The notes below the pieces were generated by a model, which saw only the letters and a list, made by a program, of their open reading frames with translations, had not been told where the DNA came from and did not search any database. A program made the translations under genes and the position numbers. Below are positions 35,578 through 45,602 of a DNA stretch of 64,000 nucleotides, in pieces (within the stretch, counting starts at the first letter, position 1; every line of letters starts with the position of its first letter). This DNA comes from Selaginella moellendorffii (lineage: Eukaryota; Streptophyta; Lycopodiopsida; Selaginellales; Selaginellaceae), in the NCBI RefSeq assembly GCF_000143415.4, contig NW_003314316.1, positions 186,001 through 250,000 on the forward strand, in the 5' to 3' direction.

Positions 35578-36321
35578 ATGGCTTCCATCTCCGCGGCCAC
35601 GAGAGGACTCCGAAACCCATCAGGTACGCACTGGCACTTCACGCAGAGACCCACCGGCATTCTCGCTCCGAGGACCAGCATTCTCGCGCGATCCAACATT
35701 CTTGGAACCCAATTACGCTGGCGAGTCGTCCTCCCGCATCACCACCACAACCACGCTATCCGCGCGGCCATCGGCGAGAATCCCACCAACAACCCGGACG
35801 ACTTCGTGGTGCTGGGCCTGGGCCACTGCTTCATCGAGGACTCGAACGGCAAGCTCCAGGACCACTTCGTGCTCGAGCCCATCGGCGCGGGCGCGCTCGA
35901 GTGCATGGAGAACGGCGGCAAGACGTGCTACAAGCACGTCGCCAGCATGCACTTGAGCACCGCGCTGGCGCAGGATCACTCGCAGCTCCCCGAGGAGCTC
36001 CGCAGCGGCGCCTTCTGCGAGGACTTCGCCTTCCGGACCAAGTGCGCGGCGCGCTCCTGGATGCGCGACTACCCGCAGGAGAAGATCGTGCGCTACATCC
36101 CGCTGGGGACAGTGCGCTCCGACTTCAACTACAACCTCGAGGACAAGCGCGTGCTCAACAAGGTGAACATCGTCACCGACGCCGACAACATCAAGCAGGA
36201 CATGAGCATCGACGTCTACGGCCGGAAAAAGGACGACGATGCCAACACCGCCACCGACGCCGCCCCGCCCTCCAAAAAGGAGCTCGAGGAGGATCTCATC
36301 TCCAGCTTGTACAACGCTTGA
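35578..36321 (+). CDS. Putative chloroplast-targeted protein, function unknown
   Basis: Intronless frame of 247 residues. Residues 1 to about 50 are Ser/Thr/Arg-rich without acidic residues (MASISAATRGLRNP start), a plausible plastid transit peptide, followed by a His-rich HHHHNH. The mature part contains DDFVVLGLGHCFIEDSNGKL, several Cys (CMENGGKTC, FCEDFAFRTKCAARSW) and an acidic/lysine-rich C-terminus ending ELEEDLISSLYNA. High GC with strong third-position bias indicates real coding sequence; the long minus-strand frames over it are shadows. I do not recognise the family. The shared upstream region with the gene at 34925-35322 suggests possible co-regulation. Confidence 0.75.
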   Translation: MASISAATRGLRNPSGTHWHFTQRPTGILAPRTSILARSNILGTQLRWRVVLPHHHHNHAIRAAIGENPTNNPDDFVVLGLGHCFIEDSNGKLQDHFVLEPIGAGALECMENGGKTCYKHVASMHLSTALAQDHSQLPEELRSGAFCEDFAFRTKCAARSWMRDYPQEKIVRYIPLGTVRSDFNYNLEDKRVLNKVNIVTDADNIKQDMSIDVYGRKKDDDANTATDAAPPSKKELEEDLISSLYNA

Positions 36322-36919
36322 ATCTCAATCGTCTTGGCCTTCCAAGTTTTCCAAAGTTTTAGATCGATCAACATGAACAGCCGAAGCCCACCTTGAATTG
36401 TCTGCTCTTCCAGCCTCGCCATCTTCCCTCCAGCTTGCGTCCCAACTAGTTTTATCTGCTTAGGGGCACACACTCCATCCAGTTAACAAGAACACACCAC
36501 GCATTCTTCAGAGTTGCATCATATAAACCAAGAACTTGTATACAAAATTGTCAGTGAGAAAAACAACACCCAGGCAATAGGACCATTCGCTTGCAATCCC
36601 TGCCTTTAGCTACTAGTTAATATGTTACTGAATAGCTATGCATCCATCCACACACCTAGATATAATATGTACACAGAAGCTAAGACCTCTCTAGCTAGCA
36701 CAAGCAATCCACAACCAAATTACAAAGGGAGTAGCGGTAAAGACAGTACCTCCGGCTTGCTTTTAGAGTATTAGTAGAGCTGGCCTGAAGCGGTGTTTTT
36801 GCTGCGGCTAGCTTCTTGATGTGTGGGACAGACACAACGCGAGAAGCGAGCTCGCGGTGTTGCCTACTTGGTGAAGGTGATGATCACGATGGCGATGGAA
36901 CCACCAGCTTGAGGTTGAT
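36322..36919. other. Intergenic region between the plastid-protein gene and ARF
   Basis: About 600 bp between converging gene ends; likely 3' UTRs. No further gene seen. Confidence 0.5.
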
Positions 36920-39900
36920 CTAAAACTCCTCAACTTCCACTGTATCAATGCGTGTCAATTATCAGCGTCAATCTGGTGTGTCACGGCTTACCGCCGGGAT
37001 TGGCATCCTGTTCTGTAAACTCTTCATTCGTTCGAGCCTGTATGGCATTCAGCTGCTCTTGGTTCATGTGACTCAGCTCCGCGGGAGACATGATTTTGAT
37101 GCACCGGACGCAGCTCACAAATTCCCTGCGGAAAAAGGAAGTGAGCCACCACCTTACATGGAGGACGATTTAATCGAAACTTACTCCCAAGGATCGTCGC
37201 CAACGAGCAAAACATCGTTTTCGTTGTCCACGAACACGAGCTGCCAGCCTGATCGGTGCGGGTCTTCAAGCTGTCCCTCAAGTCCAAACATTCGAGCCAG
37301 CTCACTTCTCAGCCCATCGTAACAGTTCAGACGTGTTAAGTCCAGAGACCTTCCGACAGAGCCTGTCTTATACACCTGTTCACAACGAGACCAGTAAGAT
37401 TTGTAAGCTCTGGAAAAAAAATCACAACAAAACTGGCACATTACCTTGGTGAATGTTCTCGGCAACATGTGCTGCGCGCTAGAACTTCTCTGTAAGTACG
37501 CAGGTTCTTCCAAGGTGCCGTTGTCTGAGCTCAAGTGGAGATCAGAAGCAGTCGAACTGAGAACTCGTTGCTGACCATCCTTCGATTTCGGCCCCTGGCT
37601 CGAAGGAGTAATGCATTCGGGCTCTATGCTGACCCCAAAGAGGAGATGACTCCTGGAATCTAGAGGCAACGTATCTTGCTCCTGCTGCTGCTGAGCATCC
37701 TTGAAAGTTAAACCGGCCGTTACACCTTGCTCAATGTCATTAATAGAGAACACGGCCCCACTGCCAGAGTATCCGTCCAAATGTCCGAACTGCAGTGGCT
37801 GTTCTGTAGGAAAATCCTTCTCTCCCACGTACCAGCCGTGAGTATCCTTGATTTGGATGGCTTCTTGCTCACCGCCTATGTTTCTTGCGTACTGTTGTTC
37901 CAGCATACTGCTCTGGTAAGATCTTCCATAGGAGCTCAAGGCAATATCACTGGAGTCCCCACGCTGCTTCAGGGATTGAGGCCCACTTGAGAGATGCAAT
38001 GCAGACTCGGACGATTGTTGCGAGAGTTGAACAACCTGCTGCTGCTGTTGCTGCTGCTGCTGATGCTGATGGCAGTTATACTCGTGAGCTTGTTGCTGTT
38101 GGGGTAACGCAGACAGTAGTTGCGTATGCTGCTGCTGCTGGCCTTTCATGTGAATCTGCTGCATGGGCAAACCTTTCGGCGTTTGCGAATGCGTTGCGTC
38201 TTGAACCCGGCTGCAGTCATCGGGACGAAAAAAGTCCGACCTCGCCCCTGACGCGGCAGAGTCCGGCCGTTGATGGAGCTGCATGAGTTGCTCCGAGTAC
38301 ATGTTCCATGACAGGTTCTTTTCCAAACCTTCGCTTTTGATCCATTTTCCTGCGTCCACAGCTTCAACTTCTCCTGAATGTGAAAACAAACATGAGTTAA
38401 AAGCCTCGAGTATCACGGGGCTTACTTGCTATTGGATTGGGCCCCAACGCCTGGGACCACGGCCTTTTGGATCGAAAAGTGAAAGACGGAGAACAGACGA
38501 GGTATGGTGTTGAAGCGGGTTCTATCTCCCAAAGGGATATGCGTTGCTGCTTTTCGCCAGCGGCAGGCTCGTCCCACTCAACCTGTGAGTACAAGTCAGG
38601 AAAGAAAAAAAAAATCTTTAAAGACCTTTAATGAGCGCCAATGAGAATTCGGCCATCGCACTGGATCCAGATCACCGGAACCAACAATCGTACCTGTGTG
38701 CCTAAAATCATCAAAACAAAAATTTGACACCTTCAAATAGGAAGCCCATTGTTTACCTTCGGATTCCAGACTCCTCAGTCTCGAATTGCATTCGAAACCT
38801 CATGCCTGGAGAGACTTGCATGTTGTTATATACTGCATTGTAGTACTTTGACAAAGGGATCACAAATTCTGATGGGCTAGCTCTGCAAGAAAAAAATCCG
38901 AATCATCTACTGCGAATGCGTAGTCGTCGTCACCTGGGATTGTAGAATATAGTAAATCGACTGCTCGTAGAATTCGCGTGCGCTGCGGCCGCAAGAATAC
39001 CAATATACATGCTATCAGTTGACAGCAGCGACAGTGGCATGGATGCTTGCTGCCGGTTTGCACGCCTTATTCCAAGAAGAAGTTGCCCCTTCTCGTCCCT
39101 GTGGACACTTGTCAGTTTCGCAGGACGAGAAGCAGAATTGCTAACCTTATGAAGAGAACAGCGTCGCCAGTTTGCAGGCGCTTGGCGCTGACAAAAACGC
39201 TCCATCCCGTCGTAAGAAGGTGCCGCCGTGGCTGGCCTGCAATGCCGGCACATAGCATTGCTTACACGGGATCCATGGCTAATGAAGAATACCTCGATAG
39301 ATGTGTCTGAAGCGCCATTCCGTGTCGTGTAAATCCCTCGCAACAATCTCCTGGGCCGGAGGTTGCTGGGAAAAGTCCTATAGCAGAAAGTTTACAAGTA
39401 AGCTCGTGACGACAGTTGAAATGCTACACATACCAGAGGGGGGAACACTTTCTCGGCGGCCCTACGAGGGATAGAAAACCCGCCGTGTGTACTTGTGTCA
39501 CTTGCTGTCAGCGTTTTACAAAAATACTCCGACGGCTGCCGGTTCTGTCTGCCCAAGTCAGACACCATGAACGAATCCTTCTCTTGCTACAAAACCATGC
39601 GAGCGAGAAATAAAAAAATGAGTAACAATGATCCGGAACAGTAAACTCGAGACAACTTACAGCATTCATAGGCTGAAGAGTCATCTGGGCATACACTTCA
39701 TCCGTCTCGGTATCAGCCTGCGTATGAGAAGAGTGTACGAGAGACCCTTAGAGCTCACTCACTCGCTCGCAAAGAACTAGAACTTACATGGAGAGTGATG
39801 TTGTGGAGTTGACAAACGAGATGGGGCGGAAGATTGGGATAGCTAGGAATGTCGGCATCGGCCTCCTTCTGGGTCGAGGCAGCCACCTTGAAGAGAAGGA

Positions 39901-40154
39901 GAACCTTGGAATCAGTCTTAAGCTCTCCGGTGGAGGAAGAATCCCGCTTACCTGTTCGCTGTGGCCTTGGGGGAAGTAGACCACTCGAGTCCCAACAGAG
40001 GGCAGAGAGACGAGCGGCCCAGCACAGGCATGCCAAAGCTCCGGATTTGGACCTCGTTTCACACCTGGAGTGAAGCATTGCGGCTTAGAGCTCTGATACA
40101 CTCCTAGCTCCGCTAACATTGAAATCCGGCCGAAATGTCATCCTTACCTTCCAT
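36920..40154 (-). CDS. ARF: Auxin response factor, class A (activator type)
   Basis: Multi-exon minus-strand gene. The N-terminal exons give [19 protein letters not shown] and [11 protein letters not shown], then the B3 DNA-binding domain ([58 protein letters not shown]) and the ARF ancillary domain ending [20 protein letters not shown]. The long exon 38416-37181 encodes a Gln-rich middle region, then [20 protein letters not shown] and the PB1 domain ([20 protein letters not shown]), finishing [17 protein letters not shown]. The Gln-rich middle marks an activator ARF of the ARF5/6/7/8/19 group. Two starts are possible: ATG at 40154 with an 83-nt intron to 40064 ([13 protein letters not shown]), or ATG at 40119 without it. 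The last intron (about 54 nt) would end the protein at 36920; without it the stop is about 70 bp earlier. Nuclear transcription factor controlled by Aux/IAA proteins. Confidence 0.92.
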
Positions 40155-42124
40155 TGCCACTCGCGATGCGCAGCGCCGGGCAGGAGAATCACCTCACCGC
40201 GCTTCTCATCCCGCGCATTCTCACTCGGCGCGGCGCCGCGGCCAAACCCCTGCCTCTAGATCACCCCCACACCGCTCCACATTGCCACAATGCTTCCAAA
40301 GCCACCAGATCCGAGACGATCACTCGAAGCAGCCGCTCAAAGAGACCCTAGCAGCGCCCTCGCGGCTCCAAGGAGCCAAGAAATCTGCCACATTGAGGAG
40401 CTATGGAGCTACGCCGCCGGCCTATGCGCAATACGAACCTCGTCCAGCCAAATGCAGCGAGACCTAACTAGCGAACACGAAAACGCCACCAATTGTAGCG
40501 GTCCGCCAAATTTTGGCTTAGCGGTTCCCCATGGCAGTACGCTGTCTTTGGAGCATGGCCTGGGCATCACCCCTGTGTGTCTGGGCACATATATGTCATT
40601 CCACGTACCGGTCTTTGTCCGAGGGATTCTTCTAATGTCCGCCAGTTTACAACCCCACAGCGTTAATAGACCCATCGGTCCATTGCGTCTTGCTGGCGTG
40701 GTCGGGCAAACGCCGTCGGATGCGCTGGAATTTGGTCCCTGAGATCCCCCGCGAGAAACGTTGTAATCATTAATGGTCCCACGCACATGGTTCCAGACGT
40801 GGACGTGGCGACATAGCAGCCGTGAGATGCCATCGCGTCCCTAGTTTTGGTATCCCCCTCCGTTGGATTCATAAGGGCGGGATTCCGAAAATGGACGGAC
40901 ACGACGGAACGGACCCCAGTGTGCCATATGCCCCATCCGCGCCATACCGGAGCCGCCGGTCCGTACCGGTCCATGGATAAGCTTTGAATGAATGAATGCT
41001 GGCACACACATACATACCCCTTTCTTTTTCAGAGGAACCATGGCATCCATAAGCTTTCAGGAATCGATTAAAAATTCGGTGTAAAGTATTTAGCTCCAAG
41101 GTTGTAGACGACGAATAAACAAAAGGATGGCCTAGGGCACGAGTGCCTATGTTAAACACGGCGAAAATGGAAATCAGACGTAAGCATGAGAGGGAGATAT
41201 CGACGTTTTTTCTGTATTCTTGTCCACTGAAAAGAAAAAGCTCTGTGGGTGTCTGATTTGACATGACATGGCTTTACTTTAGGTTAGCACAGCAGCGCAT
41301 GCCCCATCTTATCCCAAGCACCAATCGTATAATACGGCCGCCGGGGACATTTCTTTTTACGTGAATCGATTCCATGATCATTGACAAAATGGATTATTGC
41401 CTTCCATAGTGCGATTAATATTTTAAACGCCAAGCACATTAGTGATGTTGTTTGATCACAGATGGAGGTTTTCTCCCACCATAATGGAGCCCGAAAATTC
41501 CGCGAAGCCCGGCCGTGACCTATTCTCTTTTGTGGCCACGACGAGTGGAGGAATCCCCTCTCGCGCCCCTTTAAACAAGTAAGCCTTTTAACTTTACTAC
41601 CAAGTGAATCAAGCGAGATCAGATCCGCGGCTGTGCATTGCATTGCGCCCAAAAAGCGCAACACTTGTCAGCCCTGGGGAAGAATTTTGAAATCTTCAGC
41701 ACGGAGAATGCGACACCCAAACAAACGAAGATGCCGGAGAATATACTGCTAGCTTGCCCTAACTCCAGGAACAGGGGGGCATCTTTTTTGGCGTTGTGAC
41801 AGCAATCCCTGCCGCCAGTTTGTGGCCGGCTGCCGACACGTGGCTAGATCCAGGGCCGCGAGCTTGCGCGTTTCTTTGCTCGTCACCTAGTGGGAGCTAT
41901 TTCCCCCTGTTGCTTGTCGGATGTGTGGGTTTATAGGTGAAATTTTTGTTTGTAGGGCTGCTAGTTTGTCGCATCGACCGATCGATCATTTGCAAAATGG
42001 GGGAACCAATCGATCCATTCGAGATTTTTGACTACTCTACGTTAGGTGGCTGATCGCTTTCATGTGAGCTATATTCCGGTACGGTGTTCTAAAAAACTCA
42101 AGGATCTGGAGACATTTTTTCCGG
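40155..42124. other. Intergenic region, ARF promoter and Vapyrin-like promoter
   Basis: Nearly 2 kb between divergently oriented genes. The open frames here on both strands lack domain content and I support none as a gene. Confidence 0.5.
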
Positions 42125-43711
42125 ATGGATCGGCTGCTAGTGATTGATCCAAAGGAGCTCGTCTTTGATTTCGAGATTGGGCAGCGATGCAGCAGCTTCG
42201 TGATTCTCAAGAATGTCATGTTCACGATGCCGGTGGCGTTCAAGATCACCGCGCCGTCCAATGCCGGGGTGGCCAATTCCAAGAAGTACACGATGAAGCC
42301 ATCGCAGGGGATCATCCCTCCCGCCGGGAGGGCCACCGTCGAGATCATCCTCAACCCCCAGCAATCCCTTCCGGACGAATTCCCAAACTCGCTCGACAAT
42401 TTCGTCGTCAAGAGCTTGGTGGTTCCCGGCGGGAATCAACACAACAGCGTCTCCAACGAGTGGTTTGAATCCAAGAAGAACTTCGTCTACGCCGACGCTG
42501 GATTGAAAGCCTTCTTCAAAGGATCGGCCATCGTCTCCGCTTTGGTTGCCTCTCCGGATTCGACGATGGAAGACGTGCGAGAAGTCCTGGAACGGGGCGT
42601 GGACTTGAACAAGCCCGGATCCAGCGGCCCGGATCGATCCCCGCTCCACGTCGCCATAGCTAGCGGACGGCCCGAGATGGTCCAGCTCCTTCTCGAGTTT
42701 GGCGCGAATGTTGAGGTCCGGGACAGGTTCGGCAAAACACCGATGCACGAGGCTGCTGCCGCGGGACAGACGCTAGCCATGGAGCTCCTTCTCGCAAACG
42801 GAGCAAACACAGAGGCCCGGACGGAATCCGTCGGATGGACAGCACTCCACTTCGCCACGTACGCACATCATTTGGACGCGGTTCGAATCCTCTTGGCGAA
42901 GGGCGCGGATGTCAACAGCACCGCCGGGCCGGAGGAGCGTACCGCGCTGCACATTGCTACCGCCGGCGGTGCACAGCGTTGCTTGAAGCAACTGCTCGAG
43001 CATGGTGCCAATCCTAACGCCGTTACCGCCACTGGGCAGACGGCGCTCCACATCGCGGCGGGCCAGGCCGACGTGGCGGCATCTCGGCTGCTGATCCAAC
43101 ATGGCGCCTGGCGGAATGTGCGGGATTTGAATGGGCATATTCCGTTTGACGCCGCTGTGGAGGCGGGAGCTGATAAAAGCTTGCTCGATCTGCTCAAGCT
43201 CGGCGATGATCTCCGGCGCGCAGCCAGGAGGGGCGATCTCAAATCTGTGAGGGTTTGTCTTAAGCAGGGCGCCGATCCAAACGGGAGGGATGAGAATGGA
43301 TGGACCGCGCTCCACTGCGCGGCATTCAAGGGGAGTTTGGAAGTGGTGAGGCTCTTGATCGACAGGAATGTCGATGTGAATTGCGAGGATTGCGAGGGAT
43401 ACTCGCCGCTCCACTGCGCGGTGGAGATGGGGCACAGCGAGATCGTCCAGGTTTTGATGAGGAGAGGGGCGGATGTGAATGCCAAGATCAAGAAAGGGTG
43501 TTGTGCGGTCAAGATTGGGAGCTTGATGGGCGAGGATGGAATCGTGGGATTGCTGCTGGACGGCGGCGCCAGGGACGCGAGATCGTTGGTTAGTAGCGTC
43601 TCCACAATAAATTTGGGGAAAATCCGCGGTAGCGATGATTCGTCTCTCAAAAAGAAGAAGAATGGCGAGAGGTTTCCAAGATCCAGGACATTGAGCTGCG
43701 AAGCCTATTGA
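42125..43711 (+). CDS. VPY: Vapyrin-like MSP-domain ankyrin-repeat protein
   Basis: Intronless gene for 528 residues. Residues 1 to about 120 form a VAP/MSP-like beta domain (LVIDPKELVFDFEIGQRCSS, GIIPPAGRATVEIILNPQQS). From about 150 to 480 there are some nine or ten ankyrin repeats (RSPLHVAIASGRPEMVQLLL, GWTALHFATYAHHLDAVRIL, GWTALHCAAFKGSLEVVRLL, GYSPLHCAVEMGHSEIVQVL), with a break near LLKLGDDLRRAARRGDL that I also remember in angiosperm Vapyrins. The C-terminus is basic. Vapyrin is needed in the host cell for intracellular accommodation of arbuscular mycorrhizal fungi and rhizobia and sits on small vesicle-like bodies. MSP plus a long ankyrin array in this order is diagnostic; strict orthology is inference. 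Strong third-codon GC creates long shadow frames on the minus strand. Confidence 0.87.
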   Translation: MDRLLVIDPKELVFDFEIGQRCSSFVILKNVMFTMPVAFKITAPSNAGVANSKKYTMKPSQGIIPPAGRATVEIILNPQQSLPDEFPNSLDNFVVKSLVVPGGNQHNSVSNEWFESKKNFVYADAGLKAFFKGSAIVSALVASPDSTMEDVREVLERGVDLNKPGSSGPDRSPLHVAIASGRPEMVQLLLEFGANVEVRDRFGKTPMHEAAAAGQTLAMELLLANGANTEARTESVGWTALHFATYAHHLDAVRILLAKGADVNSTAGPEERTALHIATAGGAQRCLKQLLEHGANPNAVTATGQTALHIAAGQADVAASRLLIQHGAWRNVRDLNGHIPFDAAVEAGADKSLLDLLKLGDDLRRAARRGDLKSVRVCLKQGADPNGRDENGWTALHCAAFKGSLEVVRLLIDRNVDVNCEDCEGYSPLHCAVEMGHSEIVQVLMRRGADVNAKIKKGCCAVKIGSLMGEDGIVGLLLDGGARDARSLVSSVSTINLGKIRGSDDSSLKKKKNGERFPRSRTLSCEAY

Positions 43712-43932
43712 TCCCGGACAACATTCTTTTGTAATCAAAATTGAAAAAGGAAAAAAGAAAAGCTTTGATTGGTTAAAGGTCGCATTCTTGTATAGATTCC
43801 ATCGAATTAAATAAAGGAAAACTGAAGAGTTTTGATTGGCTAAAGGTTGGCGGAGTTTACCATCAAATTAAAAAAGAAGTTTTGATTGGCCATAGTTCGG
43901 CGGCTACGAGGCATATGCTTCTTCCATTGGCC

Positions 43933-44005
43933 GGGGACGGAGCTCAATTGGTAGAGCATTCGCCTTGCACGCGAAAGGTACGGGGTTCGATACCCCGCGC
44001 CTCCA
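43933..44005 (+). tRNA. tRNA-Ala (UGC)
   Basis: A 73-nt cloverleaf with D-arm AGCTCAATTGGTAGAGC, anticodon stem TTCGC/GCGAA around loop CTTGCAC (anticodon TGC), and T-arm CGGGGTTCGATACCCCG. The acceptor stem has the G3:U70 alanine identity pair, and position 73 is A. There is an A:C mismatch at the fifth acceptor pair. It lies close downstream of the RbcS stop, on the opposite strand. Confidence 0.92.
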
Positions 44006-44042
44006 TTTTATTATTCTATTTAAACGCCCCATATATCGTTTT

Positions 44043-44717
44043 TTACTCGGAGTGCTTCTTCGATGGCTTTTGGACGATGAAGCTGATGCACTGGACTTGC
44101 CTGATGTTGTCAAATCCAAGAACCCTAATGTAGGCATTGGGATACATAGATTTGCACTCCTCGATTTCCCTTAAAACTTGAGCTGGATCACTGCAGCCAA
44201 ACATTGGGAGCTTCCAAAGAGTCCAGTAGCGACCGTCGTAGTAACCAGGTTCTCGCGAGTTCTCACGGCTAATCGCCCCAACCTTATTAGATCAAGAAAC
44301 CCGTCAGGAACTCCCGAAGATAAAAGTAAACTTGAGAACATTACGTGATCGAATTCGAGGCAGGGAATCCAGTTCTTGCTCAGCATGTAGTCGATCTCTC
44401 TGGCAACGTTGTCGGGTGACAAAGGGGGCAAATACGAGAGCGTTTCGAACCGGGAATTGGAGAGCGGGCAAACAATCTTGCAAGATTTGCGCTCTGGATT
44501 TGAGAGGATTAAAAACGATATATAATCTTACCTGCATGCAATTCACGCGGCTGCCACTCGAAACCCTGGATGTCTTTGCGATCAAATTTCGGAAAGCTCT
44601 TGTTGCTCCCTTGAGCGGCCATAGGAACGACGATCTTGGCGAAGATCTAGATGTTGATCTGGGATGATCCCACACGCCACCGGGAAATCGCAAGAACACA
44701 CTCGCAGCGGCTGCCAT
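44043..44717 (-). CDS. RBCS: Rubisco small subunit precursor (N-terminal region anomalous)
   Basis: Chloroplast-imported small subunit of Rubisco. Exon 1 (44717-44532) gives a 62-residue stretch from [14 protein letters not shown] to VNCMQ, the usual transit-peptide cleavage context. The middle exon encodes [20 protein letters not shown] and [10 protein letters not shown], ending at 44345. The last exon encodes [18 protein letters not shown] and [20 protein letters not shown] and ends at 44043. The normal VWPP...KK lead-in before [10 protein letters not shown] is missing. An acceptor at 44478 makes a typical 55-nt intron and the usual length, but leaves the frame one base off at a CCC run. 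An acceptor near 44495 (38-nt intron) keeps the frame but inserts 15 atypical residues. So this is either a divergent copy, an incipient pseudogene or an assembly error. Other RbcS copies are likely elsewhere in the genome. Confidence 0.85.
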
Positions 44718-44871
44718 AAGATCGTCAATCACTCTCGCCGGTGATTAAATATCCGGGTATCGCACGAAAATAATACTCGTTGCGAAAGCTGCCTACTTTT
44801 GTCACTACCTCGATATTGCATGTGCGAGGTGGCAAAATTTAAGAAAACTAGGGTATAGTATGATTCCTTCT

Positions 44872-44951
44872 TGTTGACAGTGGGGTTCGAACCCACGCCC
44901 TATCGGACCAGAACCTTAATCTGGCGCCTTAGACCACTCGGCCATGTCAAC
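44872..44951 (-). tRNA. tRNA-Leu (AAG)
   Basis: An 80-nt class II tRNA on the minus strand: acceptor GTTGACA/TGTCAAC, D-arm region TGGCCGAGTGGTCTAAGGC, anticodon stem CCAGA/TCTGG with loop TTAAGGT (anticodon AAG), a long variable arm, T-arm GTGGGTTCGAACCCCAC and discriminator A. No intron. Confidence 0.93.
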
Positions 44952-44952
44952 C

Positions 44953-45602
44953 GCGATGATACGTGGAAATCTTTTTGACTCCACACCACATTTGCTACAT
45001 TTGAAGCTTCGCAACTTACCTTTATCTTTGTGATCATCCCATCATAGTTTTGATTCCATGAAACTTCAGCGCTAGATAGTTCTTAAAACCTTTTGGCTAG
45101 TGGGAATCGCCCGGACCCGACTGGAACAACTCTTTGACTCTTTCAGATTGGCTTTGAAATTCCTGCGAGAGGAGATAGATTTGGTATTCTTCAAAGATGG
45201 AACTAACAGCACATTTTCATCATCCAAGACGTGTCTCCAGATCTTTCCATGGGACCACTGCCCTTTTAGGGCAGGCATGTAACCTCAAATTCCCGTGCCG
45301 TAAACAACCACACAGGGGCGGGTGTACGGCATTTGACAACGTTGGTTTCGTACACGGCGGTACTTGGTAGTCGGTGGCTGTACACGTCAGCTTACTGCCT
45401 ACACGTTGTCGCACTGGCAGCCGCTGGATTGACACACACGGTGGGTCGCCGCCGTCGATCTTAGGGAAGCTCGTTGAGGGTTTCCGGGCATTTAAAGGGG
45501 CAGGAGCGGTCTCCATCGATCGATCGTAGCATCTCGATCCAAACGAGTGGGATGCGTGTAAGCCTGTGAGGGTTGTGGATCGATCGATCAGTGCGGTCGA
45601 TC
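44953..45602. other. Intergenic region upstream of the lipase gene
   Basis: About 650 bp with no supportable gene. Contains GATCGATCGAT-type palindromic runs near 45515-45595, common in this genome's leaders. Confidence 0.4.

Noticed and set aside
40135-40467. Pro/Ser-rich plus-strand frame upstream of ARF
   Set aside because: Lies over the probable ARF leader on the other strand; no domain and low-complexity composition.
42773-43738. 321-residue open frame on the minus strand
   Set aside because: Shadow of the Vapyrin-like gene; caused by its high third-position GC, with no domain of its own.
45072-45282. Short frames on both strands between tRNA-Leu and the lipase gene
   Set aside because: About 60 residues each, without domain, splice context or leader.
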